Below are positions 52,495 to 61,677 of a DNA stretch of 64,000 bases, one piece after another. The position numbers and the translations under genes were made by a program. Positions within the stretch are counted from its first letter, which is position 1; every line of letters begins with the position of its first letter. This DNA is from a bacterium 1XD21-13 (GTDB lineage Bacteria > Bacillota > Clostridia > Lachnospirales > Lachnospiraceae), in the NCBI GenBank assembly GCA_009917555.1, contig QZDX01000002.1, positions 62,001 to 126,000 of the forward strand. Direction: 5' to 3'. The notes beneath the pieces were generated by a model. It did no database searches and had not been told where the DNA came from. It was given only the letters and a program-made list of their open reading frames with translations.

Positions 52495-53532
52495 TTATGT
52501 TTTAATATATTCCAGAGTCTCCTGGGGCTCCAGCCCGTACCGGACTCCTTCCAGTACTGTGGTAAGCTTGTCAATCTCCTCCTCCTTATCGTGGAGATAG
52601 GCAGTGACCACAGCCAGTGAGTAGGGATTCCGCCGCCGCTCCTCCCCGTAGATTCGATCCAGAAGCTGCCGGTAAAGCTTCTCCAGCTCTCCCGCTGTCA
52701 CCTCCTGGAAGTGTCTTCCATAGTAGGTCTGCCCTAAGAGCTCCTCCAGCTCCTTTTCATCGGAAGCGGTTGCCATGGCCCGTATCTCCTCATCTCGGAG
52801 ACGGTATGTGACCGGAATCACCAGCGCAAATATGGATGTGGCTGGCATCTGGTAATATTTCTTTGCTCTGCAGATCCAGGTAAGGTTCAGCAGATCAATC
52901 TGGCTTCCGAAGGTTCGGGTCAGCATTTCCAGCTCCGCTCCCCTTAGAATCTTGTCCTTCTGCTTCCAAAGCTCTGAGAAGTAATACAGATCCAGAGCCA
53001 TTTCGTAGTCAAACAGAGTTGCCTCTTTTCCTGTTTCCAATTTTAAGAGAACTTTTTGATAGCGGGTGCCACCCAAAGCCTCCAGCAAGGACGGAATGGT
53101 GGCCGCCTGGGACACCTCCTCCATGGGGATGTCTGACAGCTTTTGAAAATAGCTTCTAAGCTCTCTGGATTCTCCGGTCCGGTCCCCGCGGTTAAAAATT
53201 CGCCGCAAGGCTCGCTTTATGATGGAAATCTCAAACTTTGAAAAATAAAGTTCCAAAAGCCGCTTCTGCCTCTTATCGCAGAATCGATACAGCTTGGAAA
53301 AGTCATAATAGAGTGTTCCCACCACCAGACGCTCCAGCTCTCTTGGGCGAAGCCTTGTCTCATCCTGTCCCTCCAGCACCGCCCGGTAAGAGGGAATGCG
53401 CATGAGATACGCAATCGCCTGGGATACATTTTCCATCTGGGCCAGACTTTGAAAATCCGCTTCCTTTAAAAGACGGCTTTTCATAGCCCGAATCTTGGTG
53501 GCAAGAGCACCATAGCTCATCACTCCACCCAT
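52495..53532 (-). CDS. V-type ATP synthase subunit C (AC39 family)
   Basis: The 345-residue V-ATPase subunit C/d links the central stalk to the membrane rotor. It consists of repeated helical bundles, recognised by the YGALATKIRAMKSRLL start, FEISIIKRALRRIFN, and YYQMPATSIFALVIPVTYRL (the RxxE-like segments). The ATG at 53532 lies 6 nt after AGGAG; the ATG at 53520 is less well placed. Confidence 0.93.
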   Translation of the reverse strand: MGGVMSYGALATKIRAMKSRLLKEADFQSLAQMENVSQAIAYLMRIPSYRAVLEGQDETRLRPRELERLVVGTLYYDFSKLYRFCDKRQKRLLELYFSKFEISIIKRALRRIFNRGDRTGESRELRSYFQKLSDIPMEEVSQAATIPSLLEALGGTRYQKVLLKLETGKEATLFDYEMALDLYYFSELWKQKDKILRGAELEMLTRTFGSQIDLLNLTWICRAKKYYQMPATSIFALVIPVTYRLRDEEIRAMATASDEKELEELLGQTYYGRHFQEVTAGELEKLYRQLLDRIYGEERRRNPYSLAVVTAYLHDKEEEIDKLTTVLEGVRYGLEPQETLEYIKT

Positions 53533-53533
53533 A

Positions 53534-53854
53534 CTACTCTCCTATAATATAATGAAACAGCTCATCTACAAGCTTTCCATGGTTCTCCGTATATTCCCTT
53601 TTCATTGCTTCCAATTCCCGCTCGGTCTCCTGCCGCATCTTTAGAAGCTCTTCCTCCGCCTCCGCTTTGAGCCTCTCATTCAAAGCCTTCAGCTTTCTCT
53701 CCGTATGGTCATCCAGCTCCTGATCAAAGTCCAGAGTTTTCTGCTCATACTCCCTGGCTATCCGTCTCTTTTCATCCGCCGACTGCTTTTCCACATTCAC
53801 AGCTGCCGCCTCAATCTCGGAAAGCCGGTTTATCACGGTCACCATCTGCTCCAT
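53534..53854 (-). CDS. V-type ATP synthase subunit G/H
   Basis: The protein has 106 residues from the ATG at 53854, which follows AGGAGG. It is a continuous charged helix, predicted coiled coil (SEIEAAAVNVEKQSADEKRRIAREYEQKT and KLKALNERLKAEAEEELLKMRQETERELEAMKREY). It pairs with subunit E to make the peripheral stalk. It is the first gene of the operon G-C-I-K-F-E-A-B-D. No clear -35/-10 pair could be fixed in the AT-rich upstream region. Confidence 0.87.
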   Translation of the reverse strand: MEQMVTVINRLSEIEAAAVNVEKQSADEKRRIAREYEQKTLDFDQELDDHTERKLKALNERLKAEAEEELLKMRQETERELEAMKREYTENHGKLVDELFHYIIGE

Positions 53855-54006
53855 GACGCTTCCTCCTATTTTAAAAGCTTGGTTTCGCCTTTTTATATTC
53901 ATTGATATACTATACTTTTTTATTGATAAAATCTATAGTAAAAATGACAAAAAACACAAAAATATTGGATATTTTTTTAAAATGGTGCCCACTTACCATG
54001 CAAAAA

Positions 54007-54032
54007 ATTCCCCGACTAAAAAGCCGGGGAAT
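54007..54032 (-). terminator. Terminator of rpsU
   Basis: ATTCCCCG (54007-54014) pairs with CGGGGAAT (54025-54032) around a 10-nt loop, which can add one or two pairs. The minus-strand 3' side is TTTTTTG. Confidence 0.88.
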
Positions 54033-54048
54033 CATTGCTTCTGCACAA

Positions 54049-54225
54049 TTAGTTGAATTTACGTTTTCTTGCTGCTTCAGATTTTTTCTTACGTCTTACG
54101 CTCGGCTTCTCGTAATGTTCTCTTTTACGAATTTCCTGCTGAATGCCTGCTTTGGCACAGTTTCTTTTAAAACGGCGTAAAGCGCTGTCTAAAGTCTCAT
54201 TCTCTTTTACGATCACATTCGACAT
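54049..54225 (-). CDS. rpsU: 30S ribosomal protein S21
   Basis: The 58-residue protein starts at the ATG at 54225. [21 protein letters not shown] and the Arg/Lys-rich tail [16 protein letters not shown] are diagnostic of S21. It is a small-subunit protein near the 3' end of 16S rRNA. GGAGG is 19 nt away and a GGTGTGA closer to the start could assist; the promoter at 54306 gives a leader of about 75 nt. Confidence 0.96.
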   Translation of the reverse strand: MSNVIVKENETLDSALRRFKRNCAKAGIQQEIRKREHYEKPSVRRKKKSEAARKRKFN

Positions 54226-54305
54226 AGTATCACACCTAACCTCCCTCCAGTTGTATATTGTGCATGAGACACAACTGTCTGGGTTCTTCTTACTGCACAC
54301 ATAAG

Positions 54306-54334
54306 ATTATAGGGGTTAGCGCAGGTTCTGTCAA
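54306..54334 (-). promoter_or_regulatory. rpsU promoter
   Basis: Perfect TTGACA (plus 54329-54334) and TATAAT (plus 54306-54311) are spaced 17 bp apart on the minus strand. This is the strongest consensus promoter in the window together with the one at 57916. Confidence 0.9.
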
Positions 54335-54540
54335 CACTTTTTCTTGTTTTCTTGGAAAAAAATAACCAGAATTTGTCATATTTCCATAAATCCCGGAAAC
54401 AAAGGGAAAACAGGTAGTTATGGACAGGTCTGTTTGTCTGTTTTTTAGGAAAAAATCGGAAAAATCAGAATTTTTATTGACAAAGCCGCCTCTGTCTAAT
54501 AAGATATTATTGTAAAAGAAATGGGTTTGTAACCGTACAG

Positions 54541-55071
54541 CTAATGCTCCAACGGGGTGCTCGTTTCTTTTTTTATATTAACCATATCATATAAATACAT
54601 TTTTCCGTCTGCTCCATGACGAATCAAAGTCTCTATCCGAAATACATTATACCTTTCTATCTCTCCATTTTCCTTATATACCGGCAATGCAAATCTTGAA
54701 TCAAAACGATACTATCCATATTTTGCATTTACAGCATGCTTATCTGCCAGGTTTTCCTGATATCTTTTATTGACAGCAGTCTCAATGAACCAGGTGACAG
54801 CTTGAGCCGCATTTGCCTTTGCTTTTGCCAATGTTCCTTTTAACCTGGCTGTATCCTGTGAGCCGCTGTATTCATTCGGAAAATCCTTTCCAATATGTAT
54901 GAAATCTCCTGTCTCTGCATTTTCCCTATACTCTCCGATATATTGCTTTAAATACTGTTCAACATCATTCCAGTCAATCCTTCTCTTTCCTTTAAATCGT
55001 ATTTCATATATTACAACAATCTTTCTTCCCTGCCAGTTCTCAGCAATACTGACACCACCCTTTCTTTTCAT
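54541..55071 (-). pseudogene. PBECR-like nuclease-domain protein, interrupted by one amber codon
   Basis: The frame runs 119 codons from the ATG at 55071 to a TAG at 54712-54714, then continues in the same frame for 56 further codons to a second TAG at 54541. The joined protein (about 175 residues) ends GADGKMYLYDMVNIKKETST, a block typical of the small phage-linked Barnase/EndoU/ColicinE5/RelE-like (PBECR) nuclease domains. The N-terminal part contains RLKGTLAKAKANAAQA. The residue lost at the stop aligns with Trp in relatives (KYG-W-YR; TGG to TAG). It sits alone between rpsU and alaS and is probably a recently dead mobile-element cargo gene. Confidence 0.7.
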
Positions 55072-55118
55072 CTACTCCCCTTTCATTCCCACCGTTTCTC
55101 TTTCGGCTTCCAAGCAAA

Positions 55119-55152
55119 ACGGGAAAGTGCTCTCACTTCTGCGCTTTCCCGT
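55119..55152 (-). terminator. Terminator of alaS
   Basis: The arms ACGGGAAAGTGC (55119-55130) and GCGCTTTCCCGT (55141-55152) form a 12-bp stem with one G-U pair. The minus-strand 3' side is TTTTG. Confidence 0.8.
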
Positions 55153-55218
55153 GTCATTCGTACTTTATTATGGAACTACTGAATAGCTCTGCTCGTCACT
55201 GCTCCATATACATCCAGG

Positions 55219-57858
55219 CTACTTCACCTGCTCAGCCACAACCTCCGCAGCCTTTTCCATGGCTGCGTCCATGCCCTCCGGGTTCTTGCCGCCGGCTTGT
55301 GCCATGCCTGGCCGTCCGCCACCGCCGCCTCCTACGAGACCTGCAATAGCCTTGATCAGATTGCCGGCATGGGCGCCCTTTTTCTGTGCTCCCTCCGTAG
55401 CCGTAGCCATCAGGCTTACCTTGCCGTCCATAGCGGAAGCCAGGACTACAATTCCCTCTCCAAGCTTTTCCTTCAGTTGATCTCCAAGCTCCCGAAGCCC
55501 ATTCATATCCACGTTCTCAAGCTTTGCCGCCAGAAGCTTCACACCTCCGATCTCTTTCGCCTGGTCAAACACATCCCCCAGGGCATCCTTGGCAAGCTTG
55601 CTCTTCAAGGCGTCATTTTCACCGCGAAGCTCCTTGAGCTCTGCCTGGAGATGCTCAATCTTCTCCGTCAGATTTGCCGGCGTAGCCTTGGCCGCCCGGG
55701 CTGCCTGGGACAGCTTCTCTTCAAGCTCCCGGTAATAGGTAAACACGCCGTTCCCGGTCAGCGCCTCGATCCGGCGCACACCTGCCGCAATGCCTGCCTC
55801 GGATACAATCTTAAAGGCGGTGATCACGCCTGTATTTGCCACATGGGTACCGCCGCAGAGCTCCTTAGAGAAGTCTCCCATGGATACCACACGCACATCC
55901 TCCTCGTATTTCTCCCCAAAGAGGGCCATAGCTCCCGTCTTCTTGGCAGCCTCCAGATTCATCACCTCTGTGACAACCGGAAGAGACGCCTGGATCTCCT
56001 GGTTTACCAATGCTTCCACTTTCTCCAGTTCCTCTGCCGTCATAGCCTCAAAATGAGAAAAGTCAAAGCGCAGGCGGTCCGGTGTGACCAGAGAGCCTTT
56101 CTGCTCTACATGGCTTCCAAGAACCGTCTTCAAAGCCTTCTGAAGCAAATGGGTGGCACTGTGGTTCTTACAAGTGGCAGTACGCCCCTTTTCACATACC
56201 TCCAGAACCGCCGTATCCGAGGTCTTCATCATTCCCTTTGTCATACGACCCACATGGCCTACCTTGCCTCCCAGAAGCTTGATGGTATCCAGAACCTCAA
56301 ATTCTCCCTCCGGGGTGCGGATCACGCCGGTATCCCCCTGCTGTCCACCCATAGTAGCGTAAAATGGCGTCTTCTCTACAAAAACATTTCCCCTCTCTCC
56401 CTCGGTCAGAGCCTCCGTAAGCTCATTTTCCGTAGTCAGAACCGTAATCTTAGATTCATAGGACAGATGATCATAGCCCACGAATTCTGTGGTTACACTT
56501 GGGTCAATCTCATCGTAAACAGTAGCGTCCGTCCCCATATAGTTGGTAACGGCACGAGCCTCCCTCGCCTTCACCCTCTGCTCCTCCATAGCTGCCTTGA
56601 AGCCATCCTCATCTATAGAGAAGCCCTTTTCCTCCAGGATCTCCCTGGTCAAATCCACTGGGAAGCCATAGGTATCGTAAAGCTTAAAGGTATCCTCCCC
56701 AGAGAGCACCTTTGTCCCCTCTTTCTGCATCCGGGCTTCCAGATCTGCCAGAATACTCAAGCCCTGATCAATGGTCTTATTAAACTTCTCTTCCTCCTGG
56801 GTCAGCACCTTGAAGATAAAGTCCTTTTTCTCCTCCAGTTCCGGGTAGCCGTCCTTCGAGCCTTCGATCACCGTCTCGCTCAAGCGGGCCAGGAACTTTC
56901 CTTCAATTCCCAGAAGGCGTCCGTGGCGGGCCGCACGACGGATCAGCCGGCGCAGCACATAGCCCCGGCCCTCGTTGGTGGGCATAATACCGTCGGAGAT
57001 CATAAAGGTAGCGGAACGGATATGGTCTGTGATAAGCCGGATGGATACGTCCTTATTTTCATCCTTCTTATACTCCGCATGGGCAAACTCGCACACCTTG
57101 TCCCGAAGCGCCCGAACCGTATCCACGTCAAAGATGGAATCCACGTCCTGCACTACGGAGGCCAAGCGCTCTAAGCCCATGCCGGTATCAATGTTCTTCT
57201 GCTCCAGCTCTGTGTAGTGATTGTTGCCGTCATTGTCAAACTGGGTAAATACGTCGTTCCAGATCTCCATATACCGGTCACAGTCGCAGCCCACGGTACA
57301 ATCCGGCTTGCCGCAGCCATACTTCTCGCCCCGATCATAATAAACCTCAGAACAGGGACCGCAGGGACCTGCGCCGTGTTCCCAGAAGTTGTCCTCCTTG
57401 CCAAAGCGGAAAATACGCTCGGCGGGAATCCCGATTTCCTTATTCCAGATGTCAAAGGCCTCGTCGTCCTCCAGATAAACAGACGGATACAAGCGATCTT
57501 TATCAAGCCCTACCACCTCCGTGAGAAATTCCCATGTCCAGGTAATAGCCTCACGCTTAAAATAATCTCCAAAGGAAAAGTTGCCCAGCATCTCAAAGAA
57601 AGTGCCGTGGCGGGCGGTCTTGCCCACATTCTCAATATCGCCGGTGCGGATGCACTTCTGGCAGGTGGTCACCCTCCTTCTGGGGGGGATCTCAGCTCCT
57701 GTAAAATAAGGCTTAAGGGGAGCCATGCCCGAATTGATCAGCAGCAGGCTCTTGTCATTGTGTGGAATCAGCGAAAAGCTCTTCATGGCCAGATGGCCCT
57801 TACTTTCAAAAAACTCCAAAAACATCTTTCGAAGCTCATTTACTCCATATGGTTTCAT
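55219..57858 (-). CDS. alaS: Alanyl-tRNA synthetase
   Basis: The 879-residue class II synthetase charges tRNA-Ala. The domains in order are the catalytic core (SKGHLAMKSFSLIPHNDKSLLLINSGMAPLK, TARHGTFFEMLGNFSFGDYFK), a tRNA-recognition domain, and the editing domain with zinc ligands (HSATHLLQKAL near 563-580 and CGGTH). A C-terminal Ala/Gly-rich DHHA1 region (LVGGGGGGRPGMAQAGGKN) follows. The length matches the family. There is no T-box leader: the promoter at 57916 gives about 50 nt of leader. Confidence 0.97.
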   Translation of the reverse strand: MKPYGVNELRKMFLEFFESKGHLAMKSFSLIPHNDKSLLLINSGMAPLKPYFTGAEIPPRRRVTTCQKCIRTGDIENVGKTARHGTFFEMLGNFSFGDYFKREAITWTWEFLTEVVGLDKDRLYPSVYLEDDEAFDIWNKEIGIPAERIFRFGKEDNFWEHGAGPCGPCSEVYYDRGEKYGCGKPDCTVGCDCDRYMEIWNDVFTQFDNDGNNHYTELEQKNIDTGMGLERLASVVQDVDSIFDVDTVRALRDKVCEFAHAEYKKDENKDVSIRLITDHIRSATFMISDGIMPTNEGRGYVLRRLIRRAARHGRLLGIEGKFLARLSETVIEGSKDGYPELEEKKDFIFKVLTQEEEKFNKTIDQGLSILADLEARMQKEGTKVLSGEDTFKLYDTYGFPVDLTREILEEKGFSIDEDGFKAAMEEQRVKAREARAVTNYMGTDATVYDEIDPSVTTEFVGYDHLSYESKITVLTTENELTEALTEGERGNVFVEKTPFYATMGGQQGDTGVIRTPEGEFEVLDTIKLLGGKVGHVGRMTKGMMKTSDTAVLEVCEKGRTATCKNHSATHLLQKALKTVLGSHVEQKGSLVTPDRLRFDFSHFEAMTAEELEKVEALVNQEIQASLPVVTEVMNLEAAKKTGAMALFGEKYEEDVRVVSMGDFSKELCGGTHVANTGVITAFKIVSEAGIAAGVRRIEALTGNGVFTYYRELEEKLSQAARAAKATPANLTEKIEHLQAELKELRGENDALKSKLAKDALGDVFDQAKEIGGVKLLAAKLENVDMNGLRELGDQLKEKLGEGIVVLASAMDGKVSLMATATEGAQKKGAHAGNLIKAIAGLVGGGGGGRPGMAQAGGKNPEGMDAAMEKAAEVVAEQVK

Positions 57859-57915
57859 TTGTTCCCTCCTGGGCCCCTGTTGTGGTAATTTCTCGGGCCG
57901 TGTAATCTGCTATAG

Positions 57916-57944
57916 ATTATAAATAGAATTTGATTCCTTGTCAA
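57916..57944 (-). promoter_or_regulatory. alaS promoter
   Basis: Perfect TTGACA (plus 57939-57944) and TATAAT (plus 57916-57921) are spaced 17 bp apart on the minus strand. A GGCCC/GGGCC hairpin lies in the short leader before the GGAGGG site. Confidence 0.9.
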
Positions 57945-57994
57945 CGTTGAGTGCAAAACAAGTCTTTCCCATACCTGTTTTCGTTTTTCGTTGT

Positions 57995-58017
57995 AAAAGG
58001 CTCCATAGGAGCCTTTT
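57995..58017 (-). terminator. Terminator of hflK-hflC
   Basis: The 10-bp stem AAAAGGCTCC (57995-58004) with GGAGCCTTTT (58008-58017) has a 3-nt loop, about 40 nt after the hflC stop on the minus strand. Confidence 0.8.
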
Positions 58018-58058
58018 AAAGCTATGTTTCTATGATCGCCTTTCTAATTATATCTTGC

Positions 58059-59030
58059 TTACTGCCCGGCAAATATCCGCGCAATCGGCGAGTCTGCCGG
58101 AAGAATCAGGGTTTTCTCATTGCTGCCTTTTAAGCTCTCCTTTGCCGCATCCAGACTTCGCACAAAGGCGTAAAAGTCGCTCCGGGTCTCGTCCGAATAG
58201 GCGTCTGACAGAATCCGCATATACTCCGCCTCGCCCTCTGCAATGAGCTGCTCTGCCTGGGCGTTGGCCTCCGAGAGCATAATGGAAACCTCCTTGTCTG
58301 TGGTGTTCTGGATCATCTGGGCCTGGGAAGCTCCCTCCGCCGTATACTGAGCCGCTATATTCTCCCGCTCGGAGATCATACGAGTGTAGACGGCCTGCTT
58401 GTTGTCATCCGGCAGATCCAGCTTCTTTACCTCTACAGCCAGGATGCTGATGCCGTACTGCTGGTAATTGTCCCCGATGCTGTCCATGATTTCCTCGGTG
58501 AGAGATTTGATCTCCACCACCTCGGTCTTTTCCTCCAGGATCAGATCATTGGATTCAATATCCTCCCCTGCATCGACGGCTGTGACGGTCATCTTCCCGT
58601 CACGGCTCTTGATGATCTCATCCTGGGTCATATTGGATACCGTATTCTTGGTGGCATTGTAGACTATGGCGTTGATGCGGTTCTCCGCATTGTAAATGGA
58701 GTTAGCCAGAGTTTGGGTAAACTTTAAGGGGTCCTCCACCCTCCACAGCACATAGCTGTCCACAATCATGGACTTCTTGTCGGAGGTGATGACATCGGAG
58801 GCGGGCAGATCGTAAATCAGGATCTCCTTGGGAACCGTGTCCACCGACTGGATAAAGGGAACCTTAAAGGTCAACCCGGAGGCGGATACCACCCGCTGAA
58901 CCTTTCCAAACTGCCGGATCAGCTTATATTCATTTTCCCGGCAGACCACAATGCTGTTTCCCAACAGAAGCAGCAGCAGAACCGCCAGTATATATTTCCA
59001 TACGCCGTTTACTTTTTTCAGCTTACTCAT
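58059..59030 (-). CDS. hflC: HflC-type SPFH membrane protein, FtsH protease modulator
   Basis: The protein has 323 residues from the ATG at 59030, which follows GAGGAGGGG. It has one N-terminal transmembrane helix (YILAVLLLLLLGNSIVV), then the SPFH/band-7 domain (CRENEYKLIRQFGKVQRVV...FKVPFIQSVD) and a coiled coil rich in Ala/Glu (SEANAQAEQLIAEGEAEYMRILSDAY). With HflK it forms a cage around FtsH and restrains its activity. Start and stop overlap hflK by 8 bp. Confidence 0.92.
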   Translation of the reverse strand: MSKLKKVNGVWKYILAVLLLLLLGNSIVVCRENEYKLIRQFGKVQRVVSASGLTFKVPFIQSVDTVPKEILIYDLPASDVITSDKKSMIVDSYVLWRVEDPLKFTQTLANSIYNAENRINAIVYNATKNTVSNMTQDEIIKSRDGKMTVTAVDAGEDIESNDLILEEKTEVVEIKSLTEEIMDSIGDNYQQYGISILAVEVKKLDLPDDNKQAVYTRMISERENIAAQYTAEGASQAQMIQNTTDKEVSIMLSEANAQAEQLIAEGEAEYMRILSDAYSDETRSDFYAFVRSLDAAKESLKGSNEKTLILPADSPIARIFAGQ

Positions 59031-60051
59031 TGTTATTCCCCTCCTCTCTTTTGGTGTCTGAAGTCCCTGTATTGGTGCCTGCTCCAAAGGGCTCCAGGGG
59101 AAGGAGCTGCTGAACCTGGCTTCCGTCTCCCCCCTGAATGATAATCTTCATATCCGGCATCACATCCTCCATAGTCTCGTAGAACATTCGCTGCTTGGTG
59201 ATGGTGGGATATTTAATATACTCCTCATACATAGAATTAAAACGGGCTACCTGGCCCTCCGCCTCGTTGATGCGGCTTTCCTTCTGGGCCTGGGCATCCT
59301 GTACAATCCGGTCTGCCTCTGCCTTGGCTTCGGGGATCTGCTCGTTGCGGTACTTGTTTGCATTGTTAAGGGCTGTCTCTTTTCCCTGCTTTGCGGTCTC
59401 CACCTCCTTGAACGCCGTGATAACCTCCGTGGTGGGCGGCTGGGCGTCCTGAATACTGATATTGACCAGTTGGATTCCTATATCATAGACCTCCAGCTTA
59501 TCCATAATCATCTGCTTGATGTTGGCCTGGATCTCGTTTTTTCCCGTAGTCAGCACTGAATCTACTCCGTAAGAGCCAATGGTGGTGCGGATGCAGTTCT
59601 GGGCAATGTTATCCAGGATCGCCACCGGGTCCTCAGAAGCATAGAGCGCCTTCACCGGATCGGAAATCCGATACTCCGCATAGAAATCCACCCGGATAAA
59701 GTTGTAGTCCGAGGTGATCATCATGGCATCGTCCGTGTAATTCTCCTCCTCATCGTAGCCTACGGATAAGCCCTGAATGGTGGTATTGACCTTGGTCACA
59801 GTCTGGATCAGGGGAATTTTAAAATGAAGTCCCGGCTCCGTCACGGCCCTTGGCTGTCCGAAGGTGCAGACCACCGCCTGCTGCTCCTCCTGGATGGTGA
59901 ACCAACAGGAATTGGCAATCACCAGAGCCAACGCCACCAAAATGATAACCGTGGAAATACGCTTTGCCTTTTTTAAATTTGGCTTCGGCCCTCTCTGGGC
60001 CTTTCCGCTTTCGGGATCTACCTCCCGAAAATTCTTTTTGAATTCAAACAT
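59023..60051 (-). CDS. hflK: HflK-type SPFH membrane protein, FtsH protease modulator
   Basis: The protein has 342 residues: a basic N-terminus, one transmembrane helix (VIILVALALVIANSCWF), an SPFH domain (EEQQAVVCTFGQPRAVTEPGLHFKIPLIQTV) and a C-terminal coiled coil. It lacks the Gly/Pro-rich N-terminal extension of E. coli HflK. It forms the HflKC complex with the next gene. A TGGTATAAT extended -10 at plus 60121-60126 is the likely promoter. ATG follows GGAGG. Confidence 0.92.
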   Translation of the reverse strand: MFEFKKNFREVDPESGKAQRGPKPNLKKAKRISTVIILVALALVIANSCWFTIQEEQQAVVCTFGQPRAVTEPGLHFKIPLIQTVTKVNTTIQGLSVGYDEEENYTDDAMMITSDYNFIRVDFYAEYRISDPVKALYASEDPVAILDNIAQNCIRTTIGSYGVDSVLTTGKNEIQANIKQMIMDKLEVYDIGIQLVNISIQDAQPPTTEVITAFKEVETAKQGKETALNNANKYRNEQIPEAKAEADRIVQDAQAQKESRINEAEGQVARFNSMYEEYIKYPTITKQRMFYETMEDVMPDMKIIIQGGDGSQVQQLLPLEPFGAGTNTGTSDTKREEGNNNE

Positions 60052-60349
60052 GGCTTTTCCTCCGTTTTGTCTCCATAGATCAGGGAGACACTTGTTGCTG
60101 CTGTTATGTACAATATCTGCATTATACCAAAGTTTTATCGTTTTGTATACAATGTGTTCTTTCGTTACTGTTCACACGTGACCAGTAACGTTCTTTCCAT
60201 TGACAATGAAACTCCATAAGCAGTAACCATTGACATCCAACCGGTTTCATATTACCATATTTTTGTTGCTCTCCCGATAGCAGAGCAGGTATAAGCCGGA
60301 CGATTTGGATTCTGCCAATTCATATAAGAATGAAAGGAGCCTCTCACCC
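60052..60349. promoter_or_regulatory. Divergent region between hflK and the MATE gene
   Basis: The gap holds no gene. An 8-bp inverted repeat CGTTACTG (60163-60170) and CAGTAACG (60183-60190) may be an operator. The plus strand has TTGACA at 60230-60235 followed after 17 bp by TACCAT, a moderate promoter for the MATE gene. The hflK -10 is at 60121. Confidence 0.5.
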
Positions 60350-61669
60350 ATGACAACGGATTTAACTCGTGGCCCTATTCTAAAAACCATGCTGCTTTTT
60401 GCGGTTCCCATGATTCTTGGAAACCTTTTACAGCAGCTTTATAATGTAGCGGACACCTTGATTGTGGGACAGTTTCTAGGGCCGGATGCCCTGGCTGCCG
60501 TGGGCTCCTCCTACACACTAATGACCTTTTTAACCTCCATTCTTCTTGGGCTGTGCATGGGAAGCGGCGCCGTCTTCTCCATTCGACGCGGAGAGCAAAA
60601 TCAGGAGGGCTTAAAGGACAGCATCCTTCATTCCTTTGTAATGATCGCGATTCTCGCTGTGCTTCTGAATATTGCCGTCTTTCTCCTTATGGACCCAATC
60701 CTGCACTTTCTTCAGGTACCGGAGCGCATCTATTCTATGATGCGAACCTATCTGTGGATTATTTTTTATGGAATTACAGCTACCTTTTTCTACAATTTTT
60801 TTGCCTCTCTTCTGCGAGCCGTAGGAAATTCTGTAACTCCTCTGGTTTTTCTCGGTGTCTGCGCTGTGTTGAATATTATCCTGGACCTGCTTTTTGTGAT
60901 CCGGTTCGGTTGGGGCGTAGCTGGCGCAGCGATTGCTACCGTAATTGCCCAATATGTATCCGGTCTTGGACTATGCCTTTATACCTTTGCTTTCTGTCCT
61001 GAATTTCGGTTTTCACTTCGAGGAATGCGCCTGAAACGAACTGTTTTCTCTGAGATTGCACGCTTTTCCTCCCTCACCTGTCTGCAACAGTCGGTGATGA
61101 ATCTGGGGATTCTCATGGTTCAAGGTCTGGTCAACAGCTTCGGACCGGCAGTTATGGCCGCCTTTGCCGCTGCCGTAAAGATCGATTCCTTTGCCTACAT
61201 GCCGGTGCAGGATTTTGGAAATGCCTTTTCTACCTTTACGGCCCAAAATTTTGGTGCAAAAAAACAGGAGCGCATACGCTTAGGAATGAAAAGCGCAGTC
61301 TGCTGCTCCATATTCTTTTGCCTGATTATAAGCTCATGTGTCTTTCTCTTTGCCAAGCCTCTGATGCTGCTTTTTGTAAAGCCTGACCAGGTAGAAATTC
61401 TCTCTATCGGTATTCAATATCTGCGTATTGAGGGTTCCTTCTACTTCGGCATCGGCTGTCTGTTCCTGCTCTATGGCTTCTACCGGGCCGTAGAACGGCC
61501 CGGCATGTCTGTGGTGCTTACCGTTATCTCCCTGGGGACCAGAGTACTTCTGGCTTACATCCTGTCCGCCATCCCTGCCATTGGTGTCGTGGGGATCTGG
61601 TGGTCTGTTCCCATTGGATGGATTTTGGCGGATGCGGTCGGTTTTCTATATTTAAAAAAGAAATATTAA
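60350..61669 (+). CDS. MATE family efflux transporter
   Basis: The protein has 439 residues from the ATG at 60350, with AAGGAG about 10 nt upstream; an upstream in-frame ATG lacks support. Twelve hydrophobic segments and the MATE signatures LFAVPMILGNLLQQLYNVADTLIVGQFLG and, in the second half, the repeated MNLGILMVQGLVNSFG block identify a Na+ or H+ drug antiporter of the NorM/DinF superfamily. It converges with the MerR gene (8 bp between stops). Confidence 0.93.
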   Translation: MTTDLTRGPILKTMLLFAVPMILGNLLQQLYNVADTLIVGQFLGPDALAAVGSSYTLMTFLTSILLGLCMGSGAVFSIRRGEQNQEGLKDSILHSFVMIAILAVLLNIAVFLLMDPILHFLQVPERIYSMMRTYLWIIFYGITATFFYNFFASLLRAVGNSVTPLVFLGVCAVLNIILDLLFVIRFGWGVAGAAIATVIAQYVSGLGLCLYTFAFCPEFRFSLRGMRLKRTVFSEIARFSSLTCLQQSVMNLGILMVQGLVNSFGPAVMAAFAAAVKIDSFAYMPVQDFGNAFSTFTAQNFGAKKQERIRLGMKSAVCCSIFFCLIISSCVFLFAKPLMLLFVKPDQVEILSIGIQYLRIEGSFYFGIGCLFLLYGFYRAVERPGMSVVLTVISLGTRVLLAYILSAIPAIGVVGIWWSVPIGWILADAVGFLYLKKKY

Positions 61670-61677
61670 AAACTTTT

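Noticed and set aside
54477-54575. Possible small RNA on the plus strand (TTGACA-17-TAAGAT followed by a hairpin and T-run)
   Set aside because: The hairpin lies over the C-terminal codons of the interrupted nuclease gene on the other strand, so coding constraint explains the sequence; a weak promoter alone is not enough.
55297-57174. Long open frame of 625 codons on the plus strand
   Set aside because: It is fully antisense to alaS, whose conserved motifs are unmistakable; no ribosome site or family resemblance supports the plus-strand frame.
57859-57960. T-box riboswitch in front of alaS
   Set aside because: The consensus promoter leaves a leader of only about 50 nt, too short for specifier and antiterminator domains.
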